From: Blasia pusilla
Taxonomy: Eukaryota; Marchantiophyta; Marchantiopsida; Blasiales
DNA length: 64,000 bases
NCBI GenBank assembly: GCA_050084515.1
Contig: CM114274.1
Span: forward strand, 33,542,001 to 33,606,000
Direction of reading: 5' to 3'
How positions within the stretch are numbered: position 1 is the stretch's first letter; every line of letters starts with the position of its first letter. Both the position numbers and the translations under genes were made by a program. Positions 22,952 through 34,248 of the stretch are shown here, one piece after another. Under the pieces are notes generated by a model, which was given only the letters and a program-made list of their open reading frames with translations, did not search any database and was not told the DNA's origin.

Positions 22952-24502
22952 ATGCCAGACCATGATGCTATGGAGGAGACAGAGACTTCCGAAGAGCTGA
23001 ACACCAGACGTGAGGACATTCTAGAGGCGAATCCTTCCACGGAGCCATCGGGCCCAAACCCAGGGGAACCGACTGAGTCAAGGCATACGTTGGACTTGTT
23101 GAAGTTTTTGGTAGAGCAGATGTCCCAGCAAAGCAAGCGGATTGTAGAGTTAGAGGCCGACCAAACTTCGAGTGTGGGCAAAAAGCTCTGTAAGACAAAC
23201 CTTCCCACGTCATTCACTGGAGTGGGGCGCTCGCGGAAAGTGAAGGATTTCCTTACGGAACTTGAAATGTACTTTGAGGCGCAGAGGGAAGTTGAGCAGG
23301 ACAAGGTGACGGTAGCCGTTACTTTCCTAAAGGATCATGCGCTACAATGGTGGACAGCTCAACGAGAGGAATATCTAGCGGGCAAGTCACCTTTGAGTTG
23401 GGAGGAGTTTAAGGTGTTGATTGGTGATCGATTCACTCCGGAGTACCAAGGGTTACGCAACACGGTGGAATGCGTGCGGATGCGGCAGAGTGGTTCCTTA
23501 AGCGCGAATGTAAGGGAGTTTAGTGCAAAATTGACTTCTCTTCCAAAGATGGATGAGCACGCGAAGAAGGCTATCTTCATTAGTGGACTCAAGCGGAGTG
23601 CTGAAAAGGCCCTTTACCGAATGCCGACGTTGCCAGATACCTGTGCGGATCTTCTGAAGCTAGCTCAGCGGATTGGGGACGATGAAGTCCAAACCCAGAA
23701 ACCCTTTGAGCCAAGAGGTTTTACGAAGAAGTCGAAAAATAAGGAGACGTTCAAAAGAGTTTGGAGTGGGGGCCTGCACGATCCAGGAGAGTCGTATGCT
23801 CCGGCAGCAAAACGAGTGGAACTTCATGTGAAGCCGAGAGGAGGACAACACTCTAAGTCAGGGAATGGCAAGGTCATAAGCTACAACTGTGGCGAACCGG
23901 GGCACCTTGCGAAAGTGTGTTCGAAACCGAAGGTTAGTAATGGGAGTATGATTGCGTTTGCTGCTAAGCATGTGTTGGCGGGTGATCTCGAGACGTCCCT
24001 TCAGGTCACCAAGAGGACGCACAATTTGGTGTACCTAAGATCCAAGATTGCTGATCGCGATGTGTTGTTGCTCGTAGATACACGTGCTTCGCACTCCTTC
24101 CTAAGCCTAGGGTTGTCTACCTCTAAAGCAGATGAGCCCATTCGAGTAGGATTTGCAGGAGGCAAGTCTCATTGGACTTCTGAGTTGGTCTTGGGTTTGA
24201 CCGTAGGATGCGGGGTATTCGAATTGAAGGAGAATTTCACTGTGTGCGAAATGGATGGTATTGACGGAGTCTTGGGGAATACATTCCTGGATGCATATGA
24301 GGTGGAGTTAAGACGTAGACCCTTGAGGTTGAGCGTCTTGCTAAAAGGAAAACGGTTGCAGGTGCGGTTGGTCCATGAGGTTCCGGCGAAAAAGGAGTTG
24401 GTGAACTCGATTACAAGGAGGAGCATGACCGAGTTGGAGGATGGGTTTCTCTGCTTGATGAGACAAGTGGAGGAGGCTACAAGCAGAATACGCAGAGATT
24501 AG
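22952..24502 (+). CDS. Gypsy-2 gag-protease (damaged active motifs)
   Basis: Retroelement structural polyprotein and aspartic protease, 516 aa, start ATG at 22,952. Residues about 75-250 are the gag capsid region (TNLPTSFTGVG...FLTELEMYF, ALQWWTAQREEY, WEEFKVLIGDRF). A zinc knuckle follows (YNCGEPGHLAKVC) but its first cysteine position reads serine (ISYNC). The protease motif reads VDTRAS where DTGAS is expected. The gene ends in TAG at 24,500-24,502, and pol continues in the same frame after it, so gag and pol were probably one polyprotein or separated by a suppressible stop. Confidence 0.85.
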   Translation: MPDHDAMEETETSEELNTRREDILEANPSTEPSGPNPGEPTESRHTLDLLKFLVEQMSQQSKRIVELEADQTSSVGKKLCKTNLPTSFTGVGRSRKVKDFLTELEMYFEAQREVEQDKVTVAVTFLKDHALQWWTAQREEYLAGKSPLSWEEFKVLIGDRFTPEYQGLRNTVECVRMRQSGSLSANVREFSAKLTSLPKMDEHAKKAIFISGLKRSAEKALYRMPTLPDTCADLLKLAQRIGDDEVQTQKPFEPRGFTKKSKNKETFKRVWSGGLHDPGESYAPAAKRVELHVKPRGGQHSKSGNGKVISYNCGEPGHLAKVCSKPKVSNGSMIAFAAKHVLAGDLETSLQVTKRTHNLVYLRSKIADRDVLLLVDTRASHSFLSLGLSTSKADEPIRVGFAGGKSHWTSELVLGLTVGCGVFELKENFTVCEMDGIDGVLGNTFLDAYEVELRRRPLRLSVLLKGKRLQVRLVHEVPAKKELVNSITRRSMTELEDGFLCLMRQVEEATSRIRRD

Positions 24503-27071
24503 GACACTGCTTCAAGGGGAATCCCAGAACCACTCCAGAAAGTGGTCAAGGAGTTTAAGGATGTCTTGACAAATGAGCTTCCGACTGAGTTGCCACCACA
24601 TAGAGCCGTCGATCATAAGATAGAGATCATACTTGGTTCCCAACCACCTTCAAAAGCACCATATAGGTTGAATCACAAGGAACTTCTTGAGTTGAAAAGG
24701 CAGTTAAGTGAGCTCTTGGAAAAGGGTTACATTAGGACTAGCAAGTCACCTTATGGAACACTTGTTCTTTTTGTGAATAAGAAGGATGGAAAGATGAGGT
24801 TGTGTGTTGATTACCGTGCGGTAAATAAAGTGACAGTTCGGAATAATTATCCTCTTCTGAGGATAGATGATCTCTCCGATAGGCTGGCAGGCGCGAGATA
24901 TTTCAATAGGATTGACTTGAAGTCAAGATATTACCAGATCTGGACTGCCGAGGCAGATGTGGAGAAGACTGCATGTAGGACAAGATACGGTTCCTTTGAG
25001 TTTGTAGTGATGCCTTTCGGTCTATGTAACGCGCCTCCGACGTTCACCACATTGATGAACTCTATTTTTCACAAGGAAATGGATGAGTATGTTATCATCT
25101 ATATTGATGACATACTTATCTATTCGAAGTCCCTAGAGGAGCATGTTCGACATGTGAGAGTGGTATTGTCTAAGCTAAGGGCAAATCAACTGTATGCGAA
25201 TGTAGAGAAGAGCGAATTTGGTTTGAGCAAGATCAAATTCTTGGGTCACATGGTAAGTGTAGATGGTGTCAGTCCAAACATGGAGAAGGTGAAAGTGATT
25301 GTCGAGTGGGAACCCCCATCCACCGTAAAGAGGATGAGGAGGTTCATAGGTGCAGTGCAGTTCTATCGCACTTATGTGAAAAAAATTTCGGGAATTGTGA
25401 GACCTCTCGCGGATTGGACAACAAAGTTTGCCAACACGACTTGGACCCAGGAAGTTAATGAGGCATTCAGCCGAGTGAAGCAGATTCCATCGCAGGAACC
25501 AGTATTGAAGCTGCCAGAGTTTGACAAACCTTTTGAAGTGCATACCGATGCTATTGATTTCGCGGTTGCAGGAATGTTGGTGGAAGAAGGGAGACCTACA
25601 GCATACGAGAGCAAGAAGCTTAGCGATACTGAAAGGAGATGGCCCACTCACGAGAAAGAGTGGTTCAAGGTGGTCCATTGCTTGAGGAAGTGGCGGCATT
25701 ATTTAGGGCTCCACAAGACTCGAGTGTTCACCGATAATATATCACTCAAGTATTTTGAGACCCAGGATCAAGTGACACCGAAACAACTGCGATGGCATGA
25801 TACCTTGGCGTTGATGGATGTTGAGTTGATTCACAAGCCAGGTAAAGATAATGTGATTCGAGATGCGTTGAGTCGCAAGGAGGAACACATGCCATCGACG
25901 ACACAGGTCTTGAGAGCAATGTTCCCTAAAGAAAAAGACCTGGGAAGAAGGATTCGTGAAAAATGTATGAAGGACGCTCACGCAGGGGAGTACCTGAGGA
26001 AGTTGAAGAAGGGTGAGAAGGTGGCCAACATAAGTTACAATTTACTAAGGTTCAAGCAGATTAGGATCTATATGGGGCAAGGCAGGATGCGAACCAAAGT
26101 GTTAGGGGAGTGTCACGACGGACCCTTGGCAGGACATAAAGGAGAGAAATCTACGATGGTTGTTCTGTCAAAGCGGTATTTTTGGCCCAACATGAAAGAG
26201 GATGTTGCTCAATATGTGAAGATCTGTGTGACCTGCCAAGCGAATAGAGTTTCTTATGATAAGAAATAAGGCTTTCCAATCCCTTGCCAATCCCAGAAGG
26301 ACCCTTGCAAAGTGTGAGTATGGATTTCATCACGAGTCTTCCGGAATCTGAGGGATACAACGCTATACTTGTGATTGTTGATCGGTTTAGCAAGTTGGCG
26401 AGATTTGTACTGACGGTGGATTCCGCAACGGCTTATACGACGTCGCAACTGTTTCAGGATAGGTGGTGGCGTACTCACGATTTGTCGAGGAGCATTGTTT
26501 TAGATCGGGATCCAAAGTTTATGAGTGCTTTCTGGAAGCACTTGTTTAGGAGGTTTAGGACCAAGCTGAGTTTCAGTACCGCTTTCCACCCGCAGACGGA
26601 TGGACAGATTGAAAAGGTAAACTCAGTCGTGAATCAGTACTTAAGGAATTATGTCAGTGCTCATCAACGAGATTGGGTCAAGTGGCTGAGCATGGCGGAG
26701 TACTATTACAACTCGACCAAGCATTTTGCAACTGGAGAATCTCCGTTTCTCCTGGCAAATGGACAAGAGCCAGAAGGGTCTCTTGACCTAGCCCTTTCAA
26801 AGGCTACTACATTGGCACGAACATGACAAGCGACAGCAAAAGGTTTGTTGGTAGAAATGCGAGAATGGGAAGAGCGAGCAAGGCGAAGTCTTGCAAAAGC
26901 TCAAATGAGGTACGTTAAGCATGCTAACAAGAGTCGGCGCCAAGTACGATTCCAGGCTGGAGAGCAAGTGTGGTTGAGTGTGAAGAATCTCACTCTTCCG
27001 AAAGAGTTGTGTACAAAGCTGTCTGCCAAGTATGTTGGACCGTATGTGATTGTGGCAAACTCGTTTGAGGA
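24503..27071 (+). pseudogene. Gypsy-2 pol: RT, RNase H, integrase (5' part, broken)
   Basis: Copies element RNA into DNA and integrates it. The RT region contains LCVDYRAVNK, the DLKSRYYQ strand, MPFGLCNAPPTF and the catalytic YIDD at 25,100-25,111. RNase H follows (HTDAIDFAVAGMLVEEG to GKDNVIRDALSRK), then integrase (HKGEKST, CVTCQ, MDFITSLP, DRDPKF, TDGQIEKVN). Breaks: TAA at 26,267-26,269 where Gypsy-1 has a Gln codon, a one-base frame change just after it, and TGA at 26,824-26,826. The gene is then cut at SFEE by the MULE. It continues at 39,938. Confidence 0.9.
27063..27071 (+). repeat. Target-site duplication, left copy
   Basis: GTTTGAGGA immediately left of the MULE, identical to 39,938-39,946. 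Nine base pairs is diagnostic of Mutator-like insertion (9-11 bp). Confidence 0.92.
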
Positions 27072-27210
27072 GGGGGCTAGTATTCTAGCCGGAGAGAGGA
27101 GGAGAGGAGAGGAAGAGAGGAAGAGAGGAGAGTCTCTCTTCAAAAAAAAGGGCCAAATCCGCCTCCTCTCTTCAAAACTTTTTGACATATTTGAAATTTT
27201 TGTTTGCTTT
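27072..27210 (+). repeat. MULE left terminal inverted repeat region
   Basis: Starts GGGGG, then a short palindrome-like CTAGTATTCTAG, then about 50 bp of GA-rich repeat, then GGGCCAAATCCGCCTCC and an AT-rich stretch. The same start is found at 20,472 (GGGGGCTGGTATTCTGGC) and 45,148 (GGGGGTTGATATTCTGGC). Confidence 0.8.
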
Positions 27211-27669
27211 CAAATTCATGAAATCTTTAGAAGAAAGTAGGTAGTGGTCCACATTCGGGCCTAAAGAAACCTCCTTTTTCCAGGGGGCGAAAAAAAAGTA
27301 GACATCATAAGACCACTACAAACATTTTTCCATCACTCTCCATGTGAGCCTAAGTTTCTTAACATTGCTTGTCTCGGTCTATAATAAGGAGTGCCCATGG
27401 GTATTTTTATTGGAGGACCACCCGGATGGGCATCGGTACGATGCAAACCTCTCTTTTTGCAGGGATTGTTCTATGCATCATGGCCTTCCCCGAATTGCCT
27501 CATAACCAACTTTCTGTTGGTTATGAATGGTGTCTGCTCAAGACCAACTTTGTGAAATGTGAACACATGAGACGATAATTGAACCAAGAGATTGTTAGCT
27601 GTCTGGAGTAAAGAGGAATTGATGTCCCTTCATGAAGATCCTAAATCTGAGAAACGGAGAAGCTGCACC

Positions 27670-28960
27670 CCTCCCAACCCGTCGGAATTTTACAGGTTGC
27701 AACTCTTGCAACCCGTCGGAATCAGATGGCTTGCATCCCTTGCAAGCAAACTCACCATATGAAAGGAAAGATTTTGAGAAGTGATTCCATTCCACCCTAC
27801 ACCCACGAAAATCCAACAGGTTGGGAATCCGAAATGGCAATCCGACAGGTAGTAGGAATCTTGCACATCTTAGACAAGAAAAAAAGCCTATAACTGGTTT
27901 GAAAATCTAGGGGAACGAGCCAAAAATGAAGAAGTTGGCAACAATGCGTCATAAGTTGGTCTCACAGGGAAAGAGTCCGATCACTCAAGCAGCCAACCTG
28001 TCGGAATCCGACAGCTTGCCTGGAAATGGTTAAAAACTTGCAGTGGTCAAAAAGTGAAAAGTTGCAACTCGTCGGAATCATACGGGTTGCAAAATTGTAA
28101 TTCTGAGTAGCTAGAAGAACACAATCCACAAGTCCTAGAAAAATATTCAGCAAACTTTTACACACACCATTATCGGTTGAAAAAATCTCGTCTTTTATTA
28201 CAGCCAAACGAATCTCGGAAATGTACATTTGATCTAGTCTATGATTTCTTCACCCTCATCATCTACAAATCTACTCCTAACTCTCCTAGGTTCCTGTACA
28301 AAAGGAATGTCTTGGGATACAAGTGGCTCCTCTGGCCGATTGTAGACGGGGATCGAAAATGTTGGCGAATTCGAGATCCTTGCCCCCCCCCTTAGGTACA
28401 CCATAACGTTCCCATGTAACCTGATTTGAGTCCCACCGCCTTCCTCGGCAGTATATCTTGTACGCTCTGCAATGTGACACCCATCCAGTATCAATATGTG
28501 CTCTGTCCTTGGAAATACCATGATGGCAATCCAATAGGTAGTAGGAATCCAACATGTCTTAGAGAAGAGAAGAAGCCTACGCCTTGTTTGACGATACTAG
28601 GGGAAGATGCCAAAGTGAAAAAGCCCGCCATAATGCCTCTAAAGAGTCCGAAAGAGTCCGATCACTCACGCAGCCAACCTTCGAAGTGGTTAAAAAGGTG
28701 CAGTGGTCAAAAAGTGAAAAGTTGCAAGCTGTGGAAATCCGGCGGGTTGCAAAATAGAAGTCCTCCAAGTACATAGACGATCACATTCGACAAGACCAAA
28801 AAAGATATTCAGAAAACTTTTACAAACACCATCATCGTTCGAAAAAATCTTGTCCTTTATTACATCCGAAAGAAGCTCGGAACTATACATTTGATCTATT
28901 CTATGAAATCTTTTGCCTCGTCATCAAATAAATTCCTACTCCAAACGCTGCAGTCAAGCT
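27670..28960 (+). repeat. MULE left subterminal region: ~685-bp internal duplication with palindromes
   Basis: Sequence at about 27,835-28,265 is repeated at about 28,520-28,945, both read from GGCAATCC..AGGTAGTAGGAATC to a CTACTCC box. The same pair is present in copy C (21,160 and 21,843), so the duplication predates the copies. The repeats contain degenerate GCAACCCGTCGGA-type palindromes (27,715, 27,993, 28,062, 28,721). On the minus strand each unit ends with a similar acidic peptide (RSRFVDDEGEEIID and SRNLFDDEAKDFIE), so the duplication appears to include the 3' tail of the methyltransferase gene. Confidence 0.7.
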
Positions 28961-29642
28961 GGGTCCTTGAGTTCTTTGAACTCACTCGTGTACATCCGAG
29001 ACCTCTTCCAAGATTACTGTTGGCCTTGCCCTCCCGATTTTCGGAATCGTGGGAAGTGACAATGGTGTCACTACCAATGGTGGGTCTGGAACCGGAGCTC
29101 TCGACTTCGGAGGAGAGTTGTACGTCCCAACTAGCACGTCGTAATCTGCCTTTGCCTCCTTGCAAAGGTCAAACAGTTGCTGCCTTCCCTCAAGGCAGAG
29201 AATATTCCTGCCACTCTGCCAGGCGCCTCTGATATTCGCCCCTGAAAGGCCCACTAAGTCAAACACCAAGTCACCTGGCCTTGAGCAGAGCTCGATGAGC
29301 GTTTGCATCAGGGCTGGCGAATTTTCCCTTCCTCCAAGTAATGGGGTACCGTCTTGCATGTAAATTCCCGGGGGGAAATTGTATAAACTATCTAAGTTGT
29401 ACCCATCGGAGCATGGATCCACAGGATCCAGGATCTTAAACACCTGGAAGTTGTGCTCGGGCCGAACAAAGCAGTAAACATAGGAGTGGTCCATCTATAA
29501 AGAAGCACGTTGGAAACAATGTTAGCAACAACAAAGAGCTACTTGGCCACTTGTCTACTCTCAGTATGGTGACATAATGTGCAACACGTCCCCAAAGAAC
29601 TTGGCTTAACCCCAGAGAACTTCTTTATAATCCTGACATTGG

Positions 29643-29975
29643 AGCAACTTGTTGGAGTCCGACGGGTTGTTTTACAAGTGTCTTGTGATTTTTTTGTCCA
29701 TGAGCAACCCGTCGGAAGGCGACAGGTTGCTGGATTAAAGCAGCCCATGGTTGGCTAAGAGCAACCCGTCGCTTTCAGACGGGTTGCATCATTCTAGAAA
29801 ATTTCAAAAGCATTAGCACTTGCAACCCGTCGGGTTCCGACGGGTTGCATTCACCCAATGGAGACTTGCGGTAAATTTGCAACCCGTCACTTTCAGACGG
29901 ATTCCAAACAGACCCTGCTCAAACAATCCAACGGGTTGCATGCAGAGATGCAACCCGTCGGAGAAAGACAATTTG
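29643..29975. repeat. Palindrome array in methyltransferase intron 4, ~59-bp period
   Basis: Palindromes of the GCAACCCGTCGGA type start at 29,643, 29,703, 29,761, 29,822 and 29,879, with a half-site near 29,925 and another full start at 29,950. Spacings are 60, 58, 61, 57 and 71 bp. The clearest is at 29,822 (both arms intact). They lie entirely inside the 503-bp intron (29,997-29,495). Confidence 0.88.
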
Positions 29976-32085
29976 GATACAAATTTAGAGCCCTTACCCG
30001 AATTTGACTCGTCGTGGATCGGAGTGGGTACTCGTTCTTGATGACCCACGATTGCTCCGTCCTCCACTTCAGGGACCTCTTGATGCACTGGAGGTTGAAG
30101 AGCTCGTCCTCGCTCCCTCCAGTCAAAACTAAGAAACAGCCCCTGTCACTGAGAGAAGCGTCTACGAAGGAAAATAGGAGCACGATCTGGTCATAAGAAA
30201 GACGGATATTCCAATCTGGGACCCCGTCGGACGGATTCTCGTCCCACAAGCGCAACCCCGAGGGCAAATCAGCGACGAGGAGATCCACTGCCACCTCTTC
30301 GACCTCCCCATGGATTGTCCAGGGAGTGTGGCCATTTCGTTGAATCTTTCGTCCCAGCGTTGTCAATTTTTTGATGGCCGATGTCGACGCTTGGGAACTG
30401 AAACTTTTCAGCTCATCCTGAAGATTCGTGCAGTGAAGGATGACGCTTGTCCGGGTCATTGTTTCTCTATGTCTTCCCAAGGATGATGGAGTGTATTCCA
30501 CATCCTGGTCTGCTCCCTAGGACAACCCTGGCGCCTCTCGCTTCTGCTTCTCCCGAGTCTACGGTCAGCTTGTTGGGGTCTTTATCACCTCAGACTCTGG
30601 TGGAGTTTTCTTTGGAGAGGACCTGGTCCGACCCTCTCTCCCCGCTTGCCTAGAAGATTCCGGCTCTCGCCTTGAATCTTCAACCTCTCTTTGGGAAGAC
30701 TCGGCCTCAGAATTCTTCGATCCCCTCGCCTTGGCTTTGAGACCCGCTGTAGATTTGTCCTTGGCGGTGACAACCTTGGACACCAACTCCGCTGTCTCGA
30801 GGGCTTGCTCCTCCGCATCTCCTTCGAAGAAGTCTTCAGGCTGCACAAAATTGGGGATGTCGTCCCTACCGCGCCTTTGCATCATAGAGCGGCGAGATCT
30901 TTCGAGGTGATGACCTCAGGGTCGTTGAAGTCCAGCCAAATCGGGCAATTCTCCACCTCCCAATTGGACATGCTTTGAGCCATCTCCATGTCGTACATGG
31001 AAAATGTCTCTCCATCAGGCGGAGAAGCCCATAATTTGCAGGCTGCCGGTATTTTTTGCCATGTACCTTCATTCTTACAATGGATGAGGTACGTGAACAC
31101 CATGCGTTGGGCAACTCTTAGTCAAGATGCATCGGCCGCCTGCTCCTGAAGATCTCGCTTCTTCTTTGCGAAATCCCTTTTTTTCGCCTCTATTTCTTCG
31201 TCAAGGTCTGCCTGAGGGAGGATGTGATCCTTGAACATCGTCCTTAAACCTGGGTTTTTTATGGGCTTGTCCCGCATGTCATCAAGCCAAATTTCAAAAT
31301 CTTCACCACTCTCCAAGTTTGCTTCCTCCGGAACTGGCTCTATTCTTTTCAGCTCCGCTAGGAGACCCACCAGCATGGACTTCCCGAGAAGCCGCAACGC
31401 ATCCCAAAATGACCATTCACGGAGCCAGTGGGAGATCATTGGATCAGAGACACCCGGAGGATGGTGTGCCGCCCTCTTTTGGGCCTTTGTGCCCTCGAGA
31501 CTGATTTTCATCAGTTGGATTCTCCTAAATTTGCTAATTCCAGACAAGGCAAATTGATGCACGCGATCGAGAGACACTTTCTCCCCAATCCGACCCTGCG
31601 GATCTTCATCCCTCTTCCGCTGGCGCTTGATGATCACCTTCAGCTCCTTGTAGAAATCGGGGCCAAGTTCGGGGTTGAGAATGGCAATGTTGCGCTACAT
31701 CTTGCTTGCCGTGTACTTCGTAGCTGCAAAAATACAGCATGGATGAACTTTGCACGCTCAGACATAGACACTTTCTCCCTCCATTCCAGCTCCAATGCAG
31801 CGCTCTTCTTGGCGGCCTGTATCTTCGACCAGCAAAGGATTGTCACGGCTGCATCTTGGGAAATAAACTTATTTGCCCAAGTCTTTTTTTAATTTGAGCA
31901 CCCTTTGCCAACATCTCATTTACAAGGGCGTCGCCCAAGAACTCCTTGTACTGTGCCAGGTGCGTCGTTAGCACTTTCTTCACCCGATCGCAATCCTGGA
32001 TCCAGTGGTGGGTGACATTCCCCTCCAATACAATCCTGCACATCCAAACTCAATATTAGAATTTTTGCAAGGTACATGGATTCCC

Positions 32086-32775
32086 GCAACCCTTCGGACT
32101 CCGACAGGTCGTCATAGCTCATGGTCGGAATGGAAGCAACGAGCTAAATTTTGCAACCCATCGGAGTCCAACAAATTGCATTCAGATTTGTGATTGTCTG
32201 GTTTCAACCCGTCGGACTCCGACGGTTTGTCAGATTATCCGTATTTAGAGAGTGGTTACCGCGAGAAAAGTGAACATATCAACCCGTCGGAGTCCAACAG
32301 GTTGCGCAATTTCAATTAAAGTTGCAATTTGACGCCAAAAATGTAGCTCCCCTACTTCCGAATGCAACCTGTCGGACTCCGATGAGTTGCTTTCAGCCAA
32401 AAACATCCAAAAACAGCTTCGAGTCAAGCAACCCGTCGGACTCCGACGAGTTGCTTTCTTCAAAAAACATCCAAAAACACCGGTGAGTCGAGCAACTGGT
32501 CGGACTCCCACGAGTTGCTTTCGGCCAAAAACTTCCTTAACATGTGGTCAGTCGAACAACTCGTCGGACTCCGACGAGTTGCTTTCAGCCAAAAACATCC
32601 TAAACGAGTGATCAGTCGAGCAACTCGTCGGACTCCGATGAGTTGCTTTCGGCCAAAAACATCCTAAACGAGTGATCAGTCGAGCAACTCGTCGGAGTCC
32701 GACGAGTTTCTTTCGGCCAAAAACATTCCAAAAATAGTGGCAACTCAAACAACTTGTCGGAGTCCGATAGTTTGC
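32086..32775. repeat. Palindrome array in methyltransferase intron 2, exact 64-bp period
   Basis: Eleven palindromes; the last seven start at 32,364, 32,428, 32,492, 32,556, 32,620, 32,684 and 32,749, spacings 64, 64, 64, 64, 64 and 65 bp. The unit is a palindrome (variants GCAACTCGTCGGACTCC and its mirror) plus a shared spacer (TTTCGGCCAAAAACATCC). Most centres read GGACTCC or GGAGTCC, containing GANTC. The first four (32,086, 32,153, 32,204, 32,279) are irregular. The array occupies most of the 757-bp intron 32,792-32,036. Confidence 0.92.
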
Positions 32776-34151
32776 AGCAAGAGGAAACTTACGTATTCAT
32801 GGCATGCATGGCCATCTCCACCGTCGCCATGTGATGAGGGTATGGATATAGCACCACTTCCTTCACAAAAAAATGTGCCTCCAATGAGTTTGGGCGCTCC
32901 TCTGCAAACTGGGTCCACGCCATGAACCTGTGGTTTCCATCCCAGATGAAGAAATACAGGTTCTGCATCCAGTTGAATTCCGTCCTCTCTATCGCCCTTC
33001 TGAATTCCTGATCTCTCATCCTCCCGAATGTGTCGAGCGCTTCCAAGTCCTCCTCCGTAACCAACGCTTGGGTTCCATGGTCATCGTAAGGCTGAACATA
33101 GAACGAAGGGAGGCTGTCGACGTAGGATATTGTCGCTGCTGATTGTTTAGCTTCGCAATATCCTCGTCAGACTGAATTTTGCGGACGTACTCCATAGTTC
33201 ACAATCGGCAAAGTGGAATTCTCGGGGCGTATCGGCCCTCCATCAGTGCCATCTGCTTTACCACCTGTCACAACGGGGACAAGGTCAATAAGCTACACTG
33301 AATTGCCAATGAATTGCAACATGGGCCTTCACATAATTCAACGAACATAGATCCTCTCTTACCCGCTTGAAGATTGGGTCGATGTCTTGGCCAACCAACT
33401 GCTCTGGGACAGCAGTTGGCAAGTCCACTGGAAACTCGTCGATCCGATAGAGGTAGATTTCTTCCGCCGGGCTTAGGGACGAGGATGACCGCTCTCCTGC
33501 TTCTTCAGCGATGTCCACCATCTCCACGTTGGCGGTCCTCATGACCTCATCGTCCGTCACTTGAACTTTGGCCGTTTCCGCTATATTGATTGTGTCCCCG
33601 GACTTCATCGGGGACATTTCCTGCATCTCAACACTTTCGGTTGGACGGGCAGGGCTTTCTTCAATGGCAATTTCTTTTTCCCTTAGAGCTTTTGTCAATC
33701 CTGCTCTCCTCACCGACGCGTCCAAACGCTTCTTTTCACGCTTTTCATGGGCGACCCTTTTCTTCAAGGCCTACGACGCCTCAGCCTCTGCGTTCTGTTT
33801 TTGGAGCGCCTCATTTACACGTTTTGCAAGAAGCTCCTACATGTGCATCTCCGCTTCCCTTTCCCGCTCCTCGATTTCTTGCTGCCTTATCTTATTGGCC
33901 GAACGAGGCCCTGGAGATGGTGAAGCAAAAGTCCTCATGGACTTGGGAGTGAAGCTCCCAGCCTTGTTTGCTTGAGATTTTTTCCTCGTCATTCTTCTCG
34001 AAAATGCCTCCTATGGACAAGGAGGAAATTGCTCTCTATGCACGATGAATCGGCTCGAGCAAACGCCTTTATGAGTCGCCGTGCTGATGTCACGATGAGT
34101 CGCCTTGATGAGTCGGCTTGTTGATGTCGCGATGAGTCGCCTTGATGAGTA

Positions 34152-34248
34152 GCTCGAATCGTCTCGCGATCGTTTGCTCGAATCGTCTCGCGATCATTCG
34201 CTCGGATAGTCTCGCGATCGTTCGCTTGAATCGTCTCGCGATGAGTCG
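34152..34248 (+). repeat. Four 24-bp tandem repeats with TCGCGAT cores
   Basis: Units of the form GCTCGAATCGTCTCGCGATC followed by four variable bases run in tandem four times with few substitutions; diverged GATGAGTCGCCTTGATGAGTCG repeats precede them from about 34,040. The repeat sits about 160 bp upstream of the methyltransferase start codon, in its promoter or leader. Confidence 0.8.

Larger units (their letters stand above)
28982..33992 (-). pseudogene. ParB-like / DNA methyltransferase (N4C or N6A) fusion gene, 5 exons, broken
   Basis: Exons: 33,992-33,363; 33,264-32,793; 32,035-30,589; 30,504-29,998; 29,494-28,982 (about 1,190 codons), all introns GT-AG with matching phases (98, 757, 84 and 503 bp). 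The N-terminus is basic and coiled (EEREREAEMHM...ALKKRVAHEKREKKRLD). Exons 1-2 resemble a ParB-type domain: RIDEFPVDLP, then RYAPRIPL, then FFIWDGNHRFMAW with the DGNHR signature. Exon 3 is helical and charged. Exons 4-5 are a beta-class DNA methyltransferase: VDLLVADLPSGLRLWD at the DPPY catalytic position (reads DLPS), then GDLVFDLVGLSG...RNILCLEG as the SAM-binding motif (usual form D-P-F-x-G-S-G). Catalytic motif before SAM motif is the order of PF01555-like enzymes. Damage: TAG at 33,839 and 33,773, TGA in exon 2, TAG at 31,697, TGA at 31,124, and four one-base frame breaks, three of them in exon 3. Role in DNA binding plus methylation is inferred. Confidence 0.72.

Noticed and set aside
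33568-33975. Plus-strand ORFs opposite methyltransferase exon 1
   Set aside because: Antisense to the coiled-coil/ParB exon; the minus-strand frame has splice sites and domain logic.
28982-33992. Bacterial contamination as the source of the methyltransferase gene
   Set aside because: Four phase-compatible GT-AG introns interrupt it and it sits inside MULE termini with a 9-bp target duplication in a plant Gypsy element.
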